This document shows, piece after piece, positions 7,918 to 15,334 of a DNA stretch of 64,000 nucleotides. Numbering within the stretch: position 1 is the first letter of the stretch; each line of letters starts with the position of its first letter. Made by a program: the position numbers and the translations under genes. A model generated the notes under the pieces. It worked only from the letters and a program-made list of their open reading frames with translations, was not told the origin of the DNA and did not search any database. The stretch is from LMUY01 sp964247705. GTDB lineage: Bacteria; Pseudomonadota; Alphaproteobacteria; Acetobacterales; Acetobacteraceae. The DNA is taken from positions 10,944-74,943 of the forward strand of contig CAXTVQ010000014.1 in NCBI GenBank assembly GCA_964247705.1, written 5' to 3'.

Positions 7918-9404
7918 GGGCCACTCTGCTGGCTCTCCTCCTCACCCTTCCCGCCACCGCCCAAACCCTTCGCATCGGCCTGCGCGAAGACCCGGACCTG
8001 CTCGACCCAACGCTCGGCTCCTCCTATGTCGGCCGCGTCGTCTATGCCGCGATGTGCGACAAGCTGTTCGACATCGACGACCACCTGAACATCGTCCCGC
8101 AACTGGCCACCGGCTACGAGTGGACCGACTCGATCCACCTCGTCATCCATCTCCGGCCCGGCGTCACCTTCCAGAACGGCGAAAGGTTCGACGCCGAGGC
8201 CGTCCGCTACAAGCTGAACCGCGATCTCACCCTGAAGGGCAGCATGCGGGCCGGCGAGATCGGCGCGATCAAGACCATCACCGTCCGCGATCCGTTGACC
8301 GTCGTGTTGGAACTCAACGCCCCCTCCGTGGCACTGCTGGCGCAGTTGACCGACCGTGCCGGCATCATGATCGCGCCCAAGGCCGCCGAGGCCGCCGGCG
8401 CCGATTTCGGCCTCCACCCGGTGTGCGCGGGCCCGTTCGCCTTCGACAGCCGGGTCGCCCAGGACCGGATCGTGCTCAAGCGCTTCCCCGGCTACTGGAA
8501 CGCCGGTGCAATCCACTTCGACGAGGTGGACTACCTCCCGCAGCCCAACTCCTCCGTGCGGCTGGCCAATCTGCAGGCCGGCGCGGTCGACCTGGTGGAG
8601 CAGATCGTCCCCACCGACGCCCCCGCCGTGCAGCGTGATCCGCGTCTCGTGCTGCTGACCGGCGACTCGCTGATGTATCAGGGCATCACGATCAACACCG
8701 GCAACGGCCCCGCCGCCGCGACCCCGCTCGGCAAGCAGGCCCTGATCCGCCACGCCTTCGAGCTGTCGATCGACCGGGCGGCGCTGATCCAGGTCGTCTA
8801 CGACGGCCTCTACACGCCCACGGTCCAGGCCAACCCGCCGTCCTCGCCCTACTACATCGCCGGTGTGCAGCCGCCCGCGCGGGACGTGGCCAAGGCCCAT
8901 GCGCTGCTCGTGCAATCGGGCGCCACGCTCCCCGTGCACGTGACCCTGGTCGCGCCGAACAACCCGGACCTGCAGCAGGTGGACGAGGTGATCCAGTCCA
9001 TGGCGTCCGAGGCCGGCTTCGACGTGACGCTGCAATCGATGGAGTTCGCGTCGTCGCTGCAGGCGGGCTACAGCGGCAACTTCCAGGCCTACAACATCGC
9101 CTGGTCCGGCCGCATCGACCCGGACGGCAATCTGTGGCCGTTCCTGCACACTGGTGGCACGTTCAACTACGGCCATTACGACAGTCCCGCGATGGACGAC
9201 CTGCTGGACCGCGCAAGGCTGGCCACGGACAAGGCCGAACGCGAGGACCTGTATCGCCAGGTAGTCGAGTTGGAGCGGCGGGATCTGCCGCTGATCTATC
9301 TCTGGACACCGAAGAACCTGGTAGGCATGCGCAAGCAGCTAACCGGCTTCGTGCAAGTGCCGGACGGGCTGATCCGGCTGACCGGCGTATCCCTGGCCCC
9401 TTGA
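7908..9404 (+). CDS. ABC transporter substrate-binding protein, family 5 (peptide/nickel type)
   Basis: About 498 residues, a periplasmic binding protein of the oligopeptide/dipeptide class (SBP_bac_5). Seen are a signal peptide (RAGATLLALLLTLPATAQ), LRIGLREDPDLLDPTLGSS, HLRPGVTFQNGERFDAEAV and the late WSGRIDPDGN block. The likely start is GTG 7908, inside a dispersed hairpin repeat. A TTG at 7863 overlapping the previous TGA is an alternative but would put a low-quality stretch before the signal peptide. No permease or ATPase genes are adjacent, so it must work with a transporter encoded elsewhere. Ligand unknown. Confidence 0.9.
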   Translation: MRAGATLLALLLTLPATAQTLRIGLREDPDLLDPTLGSSYVGRVVYAAMCDKLFDIDDHLNIVPQLATGYEWTDSIHLVIHLRPGVTFQNGERFDAEAVRYKLNRDLTLKGSMRAGEIGAIKTITVRDPLTVVLELNAPSVALLAQLTDRAGIMIAPKAAEAAGADFGLHPVCAGPFAFDSRVAQDRIVLKRFPGYWNAGAIHFDEVDYLPQPNSSVRLANLQAGAVDLVEQIVPTDAPAVQRDPRLVLLTGDSLMYQGITINTGNGPAAATPLGKQALIRHAFELSIDRAALIQVVYDGLYTPTVQANPPSSPYYIAGVQPPARDVAKAHALLVQSGATLPVHVTLVAPNNPDLQQVDEVIQSMASEAGFDVTLQSMEFASSLQAGYSGNFQAYNIAWSGRIDPDGNLWPFLHTGGTFNYGHYDSPAMDDLLDRARLATDKAEREDLYRQVVELERRDLPLIYLWTPKNLVGMRKQLTGFVQVPDGLIRLTGVSLAP

Positions 9405-9415
9405 AGACAGGTGTC

Positions 9416-9457
9416 CAGAGGACGTCCGTCCTCTGACGGGGTTTGGGGCAAAGCCCC
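9416..9457 (+). repeat. Double hairpin between binding-protein gene and gmk
   Basis: Two stem-loops in a row: CAGAGGAC, loop GTCC, GTCCTCTG (9416-9435, a perfect 8-bp stem), then GGGGC, loop AAA, GCCCC (9445-9457). There is no following T-run, so it is not a classical terminator. It may be an mRNA-stabilising or attenuating element, or a dispersed palindromic repeat. Confidence 0.6.
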
Positions 9458-9477
9458 ATCCTTGCTAAGCCCCATCC

Positions 9478-10101
9478 ATGTCCAAATTGACCCGCCGAGG
9501 ACTCTGCCTGGTCATCGCCGCCCCATCGGGCGCCGGCAAGAGCACCATCACGCGCGAATTGCTCGCGACCGAACCGGACCTGGCGCTCTCCATCAGCGCC
9601 ACCACCCGCGCGCCCCGCCCCGGCGAACGGGACGGCGAGCACTACCTGTTCCGTTCCGCCGACGCCTTCGACGCCATGATCGCCCGGGGCGAACTGCTGG
9701 AATGGGCCGAGGTATTCGGCCGCCGCTACGGCACGCCGCGTGCCGCCGTGGAGCAGGCTCTCGCCGCCGGACGGGACATCGCGTTCGACATCGATTGGCA
9801 AGGCCACCGCCAACTGCGCGCGGCGCTGCCCGACGACGTGGTGAGCGTGTTCATCCTGCCGCCGTCACTGGCTGCGCTCGACGAACGTCTCCATGCCCGT
9901 GCCGGCGACGACCCGGCAGAAATCGCCCGCCGTATGCGAGCGGCCCGTGACGAGATCGCCCATTGGTCCGAGTTCGGCCATGTCGTCGTCAACGACCATT
10001 TGGCGGACGCCGTCGCCGCGGTCCGAAGCGTACTGCACGCTGCCCGTACCGCGACAGCACGTTTGCCGGGAGTCAGCCAGTTCGTTGCCGGCCTGGGCTG
10101 A
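9478..10101 (+). CDS. gmk: Guanylate kinase
   Basis: A 207-residue ATP:GMP phosphotransferase that makes GDP for nucleotide pools. The P-loop APSGAGKST is at residues 14-22, followed by the GMP-binding region SATTRAPRPGERDGEHYLF and the lid region near RMRAARDEI. The length is standard. In many alphaproteobacteria gmk follows mltG and yicC. Here it follows the DUF1028 and binding-protein genes instead, and no yicC gene is seen. Confidence 0.96.
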   Translation: MSKLTRRGLCLVIAAPSGAGKSTITRELLATEPDLALSISATTRAPRPGERDGEHYLFRSADAFDAMIARGELLEWAEVFGRRYGTPRAAVEQALAAGRDIAFDIDWQGHRQLRAALPDDVVSVFILPPSLAALDERLHARAGDDPAEIARRMRAARDEIAHWSEFGHVVVNDHLADAVAAVRSVLHAARTATARLPGVSQFVAGLG

Positions 10102-10103
10102 CA

Positions 10104-10886
10104 TCAGTTCGTATGCGCGAGGGCGATCCGCGTCTGCGACTGGCCGAGCCCGGCCTCCATCGACTCGGCTAGGGCATCGGCCACGCAGCGATACCCGAGA
10201 TCGTTCATGTGCACGTTGTCGTTGGCCAGGAAGTGCGAGTACGGCAATCCAGCCCGCTGCCAGCCATCCATCAACGATCCGCGGGAAAACAGCGACACGT
10301 TGTACTTGACCGCGAGTTCGGCCAATGTCTGCTCCATGATCCCGTGCTCCGGCGACGCGAGGATCATCGGCGAGCGCTGGTTGTCCATCAGGATCACGTC
10401 GATCCCGAGCGACTGCAGCCGCTCGATGCCGGTCGAGACGAGTTTGCGGAACACTTCAGGGTCTGAGTTTGCCATGGCGCCATTCGCCCCGACCTGCCAG
10501 ATCACCAGGTCCGGGCGGATCGCCAGGGCGTCGGCGTCCAGCCGCGCTACTTCCTCGAGCGCATCCTGTCCGCCGATCCCGCGGTTGATGACGGCGATGT
10601 GGGCGAGCGGGAACGCGTTGGACAGATCGCTTTGCAGCCGGGCCGGGTAGGTGCGCGCCGGCGCGGTCGCCATCCACCCTTCGGTGCTGGAAGAACCCAG
10701 GGCGACCACCAACACTTCGCTGTTGCTGGCCAAACGCTTTTTGGTGGCTGGCAACGCCATCGGCGGCACCTTCGATAGCGGGCAAGCCTCTTCCGCCCAG
10801 CCACGGACGGGAAGTCCCGTGGCGATTGCGATTGCAAGGCAGGCGATAGCGACTTTTCGGAGCGTCATCCTGGTAATAAAACGCAA
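10104..10886 (-). CDS. Secreted SGNH/GDSL-family hydrolase
   Basis: A 260-residue exported hydrolase with an N-terminal signal sequence (ending near GWAEEA). The SGNH blocks are recognisable though divergent: the nucleophile Ser in ALGSSSTEG, Gly in NRGIGGQDA, Asn in QVGANGAM and the Asp-His pair in NDNVHMNDLGY. Such enzymes are esterases, lipases or carbohydrate acetylesterases of the periplasm, and the substrate is not known here. The start could be the ATG at 10868 instead of 10886. It converges on gmk with only 2 bp between the stops and shows no operon partner. Confidence 0.88.
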   Translation of the reverse strand: MRFITRMTLRKVAIACLAIAIATGLPVRGWAEEACPLSKVPPMALPATKKRLASNSEVLVVALGSSSTEGWMATAPARTYPARLQSDLSNAFPLAHIAVINRGIGGQDALEEVARLDADALAIRPDLVIWQVGANGAMANSDPEVFRKLVSTGIERLQSLGIDVILMDNQRSPMILASPEHGIMEQTLAELAVKYNVSLFSRGSLMDGWQRAGLPYSHFLANDNVHMNDLGYRCVADALAESMEAGLGQSQTRIALAHTN

Positions 10887-10967
10887 CAGAGTGGGTTCGG
10901 TCTATCCCTAATGACCCGGGTCAGGCTTTTTTCCTGCTGCACCGCCGGAAGGCTTCGCGGGAACGGA

Positions 10968-11450
10968 TCAAAGAGCGGCCAGAACGGTCTCGGCCCTGCT
11001 TACATCGAAGTCGCCGGGCGCTTCGACCGCGAGATGGGTCACCACCTTGTCCTTCGCCACCAGCGCGAATCGCTGGCTGCGCACGCCGAGCCCGCGGGCC
11101 GTGAGGTCCAACTCCATCCCGATCGCCTTCGTCAGCGTGGCGGACCCGTCGGCCAACATCACGATCTTGCCATCCACGCCCTGGTCACGCCCCCAAGCCG
11201 CCATCACGAAAGGGTCGTTGACCGCCATGCAGATGATGGTGTCCACCTTCTTGTCCGTGAACGCCTCGGAGTGCTGGACGAAACCCGGCAGGTGCTTGGC
11301 GCTGCAAGTGGGCGTGAACGCGCCCGGCGTAGCGAACAGCACGACCGTCTTGCCGCCGAACAGCGAACTGGTGCTCTCCTCCTTCGGACCGTCCGGCCCG
11401 GCCGTCATCAGCTTCATCTCCGGCAGCGTGTCGCCGACCTTGATCGTCAT
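10968..11450 (-). CDS. Peroxiredoxin, Prx5/redoxin type
   Basis: A 160-residue thiol peroxidase that reduces hydrogen and alkyl peroxides. The peroxidatic cysteine is in PGAFTPTCS (C49). A second cysteine at about residue 74 (DTIICMAVND) is at the place often seen in Prx5 members reduced by glutathione or glutaredoxin. The segment VNDPFVMAAWG and the Arg in LGVRSQRFALV are family signatures. There is no signal peptide, so it is cytosolic. It is a single gene divergent from yqgE. Confidence 0.95.
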   Translation of the reverse strand: MTIKVGDTLPEMKLMTAGPDGPKEESTSSLFGGKTVVLFATPGAFTPTCSAKHLPGFVQHSEAFTDKKVDTIICMAVNDPFVMAAWGRDQGVDGKIVMLADGSATLTKAIGMELDLTARGLGVRSQRFALVAKDKVVTHLAVEAPGDFDVSRAETVLAAL

Positions 11451-11569
11451 CGTTGGCCCCTTCGTCGTCCCAGCCGAACGCTAGCGGCATAGGCAGGGCG
11501 TGTCATCCACCAGGCGTGCCGCGTCAAAGGTCATTGCAGCGATCGCAATCCTCTCCAAGATGATCCACC

Positions 11570-12154
11570 ATGCCGCTCCAAATTCCCTCCCTGCTGGACG
11601 AAGCCCGGCTCACCGGTCAATTGCTGATCGCCATGCCGGCAATGGACGATCCCCGGTTCGCCCAGTCGGTGATCTATCTCTGCGCGCATACCGAAGATGG
11701 CGCGATGGGCCTGGTGCTGAACCGCCCCCTGGTCAGCCCCACTTTCGCGGACCTGCTGCGCCAGTTGGACGTGACGCCCAGGCCGCCCGCCCGCAGCATC
11801 ACGCTGTGCGATGGCGGCCCGATCGACGGCGCCCGCGGCTTCGTGCTGCACACCGCCGACTGGACGGGTGACGGCAGCCTCCAGGTGGACGACACGATGG
11901 CGCTGACCGCGAGCCTCGACGTGCTCAAGGCCATCGCCGCCGGGGATGGGCCGCGCGAGAGCCTTCTGGCACTCGGCTACGCCAACTGGGGCGCCGGGCA
12001 ACTGGACGAGGAGATCGTCTCCAACGTCTGGCTCTCCGCACCGGCCTCGGTCGACCTGGTGTTCGACGCCGACCACGCGACCAAGTGGCGCCGCGCCTTC
12101 GCCTCCCTGCGGGTGGACCCGGCCGCCCTGTCCGGCAGCGCCGGCCATGCCTGA
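11570..12154 (+). CDS. YqgE/AlgH family protein
   Basis: A 194-residue UPF0301 protein. The N-terminal block LTGQLLIAMPAMDDPRFAQSV and GAMGLVLNRPL are diagnostic, as is ALGYANWGAGQLDEE. The cytosolic family has a known fold but no settled function; in pseudomonads AlgH is linked to alginate regulation. The last residues (LSGSAGHA-stop) lie in the first unit of a 31-bp tandem repeat that runs into the scaffold gap, so the C-terminus has been copied downstream. Confidence 0.93.
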   Translation: MPLQIPSLLDEARLTGQLLIAMPAMDDPRFAQSVIYLCAHTEDGAMGLVLNRPLVSPTFADLLRQLDVTPRPPARSITLCDGGPIDGARGFVLHTADWTGDGSLQVDDTMALTASLDVLKAIAAGDGPRESLLALGYANWGAGQLDEEIVSNVWLSAPASVDLVFDADHATKWRRAFASLRVDPAALSGSAGHA

Positions 12155-12209
12155 TGCCATGTCCGGCAGCGCCGGCCACGCCTGATGCCATGTCCGGCAG
12201 CGCCGGCCA
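12131..12209 (+). repeat. 31-bp tandem repeat copying the yqgE stop region
   Basis: Three successive copies of TCCGGCAGCGCCGGCCA begin at 12131, 12162 and 12193, a 31-bp period, and the third runs into the N gap. The second unit reads ATG-SGSAGHA-stop, the same residues and stop as the yqgE C-terminus. The array is probably longer than shown, since the assembly broke here. Confidence 0.85.
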
Positions 12210-12309
12210 NNNNNNNNNNNNNNNNNNNNNNNNNNNNNNNNNNNNNNNNNNNNNNNNNNNNNNNNNNNNNNNNNNNNNNNNNNNNNNNNNNNNNNNNNNN
12301 NNNNNNNNN
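12210..12309. other. Assembly gap (100 N)
   Basis: Exactly 100 undetermined bases, the usual placeholder for a gap of unknown size. It is flanked on the left by the 31-bp tandem repeat and on the right by a 15-bp duplication. A repeat array is the most likely cause of the break. Confidence 0.95.
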
Positions 12310-12339
12310 TACCAGACGAAGCCCTACCAGACGAAGCGG
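12310..12339 (-). repeat. 15-bp direct duplication at the end of the HAD gene
   Basis: TACCAGACGAAGC occurs at 12310 and again at 12325. On the minus strand each copy reads the last codons of the HAD hydrolase plus its stop (FVW-TAG). The true gene ends at the first copy met, with the stop at 12324-12326. Confidence 0.75.
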
Positions 12340-13175
12340 GGCACGATCGCCACCGGGTGCAGCCCGGCCGCACTTGCCTCCGCCTGCGCGGCCCCGTGGT
12401 CATCGCCGAGCGCCTCGCCATGGATGCCCCCCAGCACCCAGCACGAAGCCACACCCGCCGCCGCGGCCCCGGCGATATCGGTGCGCAAGGAATCGCCCAC
12501 CGCCAGGGTACGCGCCTTCGCCGTGCCGAGCATCGCCAGGACGGGGTAGTAGATCGCCGGGTCGGGCTTGCCGAGCGACCGCACGGCGCCGCCCATGAGT
12601 TCGTAGCGCGCCGCCACCGCACCGGCGCAGATCACCCGCACGCCGCCGCGGATCACTTCCAGGTCCGGGTTGGCGCAGATCATCGGCAGCGACCGCCGCG
12701 CGCACTCGGTCAGCACCGGCTCGAACGCTTCCACGTCCTGCGTCCCGAGATGGTCGTCCGGCCCCGTGTTCAGCACGAAATCGGCCTCGGCCGGGGAGCC
12801 GACGGGTTCGAGGTCCAACCCCTCCATCACGTTGCGGTCGCGCTCCGGCCCGAGATGCCACACCCGGCGGCCGAGGGCGGCGAACCACGGATCGGTGCGC
12901 TCGGACAAGGCCAGGTGCACCGCCTCGCCCGAGGTCAGCACCCCCGTGTAGAGGGACGGCGCGATCCCCATGCGCACCAGCATCTTCTCCGCCGCGAAGG
13001 ACCGGCGCGGCGCGTTGGACAGCAGCACGCAGCGTTTGCCCGCATCGCGCAACCGCTCGAGGCAGTCGGCCGCGCCCTCATACGGGCGCACGCCGTCGTG
13101 GATCACGCCCCAGAGGTCGAGGATGAAGCCGTCATAGCGTTCGGCGAGGGCGGCCATGCCAGGGTAGGGGGTCAT
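12324..13175 (-). CDS. HAD-superfamily class IIA hydrolase (TIGR01459-like)
   Basis: A 283-residue cytosolic phosphatase-like protein of the NagD branch. The nucleophile motif is FILDLWGVIHDG (first Asp), with LLSNAPR as motif II, GKPDPAIYYP carrying the motif III Lys, and VGDSLRTDIAGA as motif IV. The cap segment lies between motifs II and III. Its substrate is unknown. It overlaps the stop of pyrD by 4 bp (ATGA), so the two are translated together. The C-terminus lies next to the scaffold gap but appears complete. Confidence 0.9.
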   Translation of the reverse strand: MTPYPGMAALAERYDGFILDLWGVIHDGVRPYEGAADCLERLRDAGKRCVLLSNAPRRSFAAEKMLVRMGIAPSLYTGVLTSGEAVHLALSERTDPWFAALGRRVWHLGPERDRNVMEGLDLEPVGSPAEADFVLNTGPDDHLGTQDVEAFEPVLTECARRSLPMICANPDLEVIRGGVRVICAGAVAARYELMGGAVRSLGKPDPAIYYPVLAMLGTAKARTLAVGDSLRTDIAGAAAAGVASCWVLGGIHGEALGDDHGAAQAEASAAGLHPVAIVPRFVW

Positions 13176-14215
13176 GCCCCCGTGCCTACCGCTTCGGCGG
13201 CGCTGCGGAAACCCTCGCGGCGGAGGCAGGTGGCGAGTTCGGCCTTCATCCGGGGCAGCAACGCCGGCCCGTGCACGGCGAACGCGGCATAAAGCTGCAC
13301 CAACTGCGCCCCCGCCCGCAGCTTGGCCAGCACGTCGGCTCCCGTGGCAACCCCGCCGCATCCGATCAGCACCAGCCGCCCCCCCGCCAGCTTCCATGCC
13401 TGGGCCAGCAGCGCCGTGGAGGGCGCCATCAACGGCGGCCCGGACAGCCCGCCCTGCTCGGCGATGTGCCGCCCGCGCAACCCGGCCGGGCGCCCGACCG
13501 TGGTGTTGGAGACGATCAGCCCGTCCATGCCGCACTCCACCGCCACCTGGACGATGCTTTCCAGCGTACCCGGCGGCAAGTCCGGCGCCACCTTCACGAA
13601 GATCGGCGGCCGGTCCGGCAGGGCGGCAACCGCCTGGAGGATGCCACGCAACCGGGCCTCCTCCTGCAGCGCGCGCAATCCGGCGGTGTTGGGGGAGCTC
13701 ACGTTCAGCGCCACGTAGCTGGCGTGCCCGGCCACGGCGGCGACCAGGGCAGGGTAGTCGCGCTCCGGTTCGGCGCCGTCCTTGTTGATGCCGACATTGG
13801 CGCCGACCAGCGTGCCGGGCGGCGGGCGCAGCCGGGCCAGCCTGGGCGCGAAGGCGCCGATGCCGCGGTTGTTCATTCCCATGCGGTTGATCACCGCGCC
13901 GTCTTCCAGCCGGAACAGCCGCGGCCGGGGATTGCCCGCCTGCGGCCGCGGCGTGACCGTGCCGAGCTCGATGGCGCCGAAGCCCAACCGCAACAAGCCG
14001 GGTGCGGCGACCGCATCCTTGTCGAACCCGGCGGCCAACCCGATCGGGTTGCGCAGCGCATGGCCGAGCAGGGCCGCGGCGAGCACGGGGTCGTCCTCGC
14101 CACGCGCGTGGCCGGCAAGCCCGAGCCGAAGCGCGCGCAACGCCAGGCGGTGCGCGCGCTCCGGATCGATCCGGCGCAGCGTGGGCAGGAAGGCGGAAGC
14201 GATCGCAGGGGTCAT
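13172..14215 (-). CDS. pyrD: Dihydroorotate dehydrogenase (quinone)
   Basis: A 347-residue class 2 enzyme of pyrimidine synthesis. It oxidises dihydroorotate and passes electrons to membrane quinone. FMN- and substrate-binding blocks are clear: AAGFDKDA, NRMGMNNRG, NVGINKDG, NVSSPNTAGLR (catalytic Ser) and GCGGVATGADVLAKLRAG. The N-terminal helical extension (residues 1-45) typical of the membrane-associated class is present. It is followed by the HAD gene with a 4-bp overlap. Confidence 0.96.
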   Translation of the reverse strand: MTPAIASAFLPTLRRIDPERAHRLALRALRLGLAGHARGEDDPVLAAALLGHALRNPIGLAAGFDKDAVAAPGLLRLGFGAIELGTVTPRPQAGNPRPRLFRLEDGAVINRMGMNNRGIGAFAPRLARLRPPPGTLVGANVGINKDGAEPERDYPALVAAVAGHASYVALNVSSPNTAGLRALQEEARLRGILQAVAALPDRPPIFVKVAPDLPPGTLESIVQVAVECGMDGLIVSNTTVGRPAGLRGRHIAEQGGLSGPPLMAPSTALLAQAWKLAGGRLVLIGCGGVATGADVLAKLRAGAQLVQLYAAFAVHGPALLPRMKAELATCLRREGFRSAAEAVGTGA

Positions 14216-14263
14216 GGTGGTTGGGCTTGCCTTGCCGTACGGTTTGGCCGATTGGTCCGCCGC

Positions 14264-14506
14264 ATGTGGGAAGAACCCTATCTGGAAACATGCTGCCGGT
14301 CAGCCCTGCACCGGCTTTTGCTGGTGGGGGCAGCGGGGCGGCCAGGCGGCTACAAGGACGGCCCGTGCCTGGAGCGGCTGAAGGGCCTCGGCTTCGCCTG
14401 CGAGCGGGAGGATGGCCGGTTCGAGGCCACGGCGGCCGGCATCGCACGCCATGCGGAGGAGATCGCACCCACGGCTGCGCAGAAGCGGGCGCGCCGCCGG
14501 GCCTGA
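14264..14506 (+). CDS. Small hypothetical protein, probable winged-helix-like fold
   Basis: An 80-residue protein starting MWEEPYLETCC. The segment LERLKGLGFACEREDGRFEATAAGIARHAEEI reads like a compact helix-turn-strand wing unit ending in a basic tail (KRARRRA). I do not recognise a named family, although similar short proteins occur in related bacteria as far as I recall. It starts about 49 bp from the divergent pyrD start. The frame continues open far upstream across pyrD, so the start was placed at the ATG that clears pyrD. Function unknown; DNA binding is possible but unproven. Confidence 0.6.
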   Translation: MWEEPYLETCCRSALHRLLLVGAAGRPGGYKDGPCLERLKGLGFACEREDGRFEATAAGIARHAEEIAPTAAQKRARRRA

Positions 14507-14508
14507 AC

Positions 14509-14536
14509 GTAGTCCCGTAGGGCGGACACCGTCCGA
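14509..14536 (+). repeat. GGGCGGAC hairpin element, copy 1
   Basis: GTAGGGCGGAC, loop ACC, GTCCGAC: a short imperfect stem in the convergent gap between the 80-aa gene and the 77-aa gene. A longer version of the same GGCGGAC/GTCCGCC stem lies at about 31630-31660, also in a convergent gap. A bidirectional terminator or RNA-end role is likely. Confidence 0.55.
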
Positions 14537-14551
14537 CTTGCAACGGACCCC

Positions 14552-14785
14552 CTAGCCAAGCGGCGCCGTGAACAGCCGGCCCTCGCTCGCCGCGACGCAA
14601 ACCACCTTGCCGCCCTCGGGTGCCGACACCAGCAGCATGTCGCCGCTCGACAGCATGTCCACGGCCTCGTCGAAGTACCCGGGCGACTGCACCGACGGCA
14701 TCGCATCGCCACCGGTCTTGTAATGCCACAGCGTGAACCCGTTGGCGTAGGCCAGCACGGACAGGTTACGGACTGCAAAGCTCAT
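14552..14785 (-). CDS. Small conserved hypothetical protein
   Basis: A 77-residue protein starting MSFAVRNLSVLAYANGFTLW. The AYANGFTLWHYKT segment and the middle GYFDEAVDMLSSGDMLLVSA suggest a small beta-rich fold. No signal peptide or membrane segment is seen. Upstream on the minus strand is AAAGGAGAGA just before the ATG (14786-14798), a good ribosome site that supports the start. Function unknown. It lies in a run of small genes beside the S24 regulator. Confidence 0.72.
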   Translation of the reverse strand: MSFAVRNLSVLAYANGFTLWHYKTGGDAMPSVQSPGYFDEAVDMLSSGDMLLVSAPEGGKVVCVAASEGRLFTAPLG

Positions 14786-14829
14786 CAGATCTCTCCTTTA
14801 GGTATTAAGTCCTAGTTGTAGATATGCCG

Positions 14830-15222
14830 TTAGCGGACGATGCCGCGCGCACGCAGCGCCCATTCGAGTTGGCCCAGTGCCTGGTACCACAGCCGCCAAT
14901 CCGACCGTTGCTGCAGGCGGTCGCAGCGCGGGGCGCGTTGCCGTTCACCCCAAATCCGCAGGATCCGGGCATGCAGCAACTCGATGCTGCGCTGGCGGTA
15001 GAGCGTGTCGATCGCACGCACGATATCGTCGGGATCACACGGCCGGGCAGGGCCGTCGGGGCGCCACGCCGCACCCGCGCCGTCGCGGCGGGCGATCAGC
15101 GCCTCCATGGTCCAAAGCCAGGCCTCCTCGGCGCTGCGGAACGGCAAAGCGAGGTCGGGGTCGTGGATGCGGCTGAGTGCAAGCATTTTTGTCTCGCGAG
15201 ATCGTGAACGGAACAGGAACAT
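14830..15222 (-). CDS. Conserved hypothetical protein, divergent from the S24 regulator
   Basis: A 130-residue protein with the blocks SAEEAWLWTMEALIARRDG, CDPDDIVRAIDTLYRQR and SIELLHARILRIWGER. It is all-helical in appearance, Trp- and Arg-rich, and has no signal peptide. I chose ATG 15222 because AGAGGG lies upstream with good spacing. ATG 15186 and an upstream TTG are alternatives. It is divergent from the S24-type regulator, and both start regions share a mirror-image CGAAAGAGGG leader. It is a plausible regulatory target of that protein. Function unknown. Confidence 0.78.
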   Translation of the reverse strand: MFLFRSRSRETKMLALSRIHDPDLALPFRSAEEAWLWTMEALIARRDGAGAAWRPDGPARPCDPDDIVRAIDTLYRQRSIELLHARILRIWGERQRAPRCDRLQQRSDWRLWYQALGQLEWALRARGIVR

Positions 15223-15225
15223 AAA

Positions 15226-15324
15226 CCCTCTTTCGTCACATGGTCGCAAGCGTAAATCGGCGTTAATTCCTATTTCCAGCGGTGTGAATTCCTAGCAGTA
15301 TGCGAGGCGCGACTCGAAAGAGGG
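15226..15324. promoter_or_regulatory. Shared divergent promoter region with mirrored leaders and AATTCCTA direct repeats
   Basis: CCCTCTTTCG at 15226-15235 and its exact complement CGAAAGAGGG at 15315-15324 flank the gap and supply the ribosome sites of the two divergent genes. Between them AATTCCTA is repeated at 15265 and 15287, 22 bp apart, about two helical turns. This is a candidate operator for the S24-type regulator encoded to the right. The region is AT-richer than its surroundings. Regulation is inferred. Confidence 0.5.
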
Positions 15325-15334
15325 ATTGGGACCG

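Noticed and set aside
12131..12209. Tandem repeats read as a possible CRISPR array
   Set aside because: The units are contiguous at 31 bp without distinct spacers, and they copy the yqgE end.
12085..12600. Open frames reading through the run of N
   Set aside because: The undetermined bases make them artefacts.
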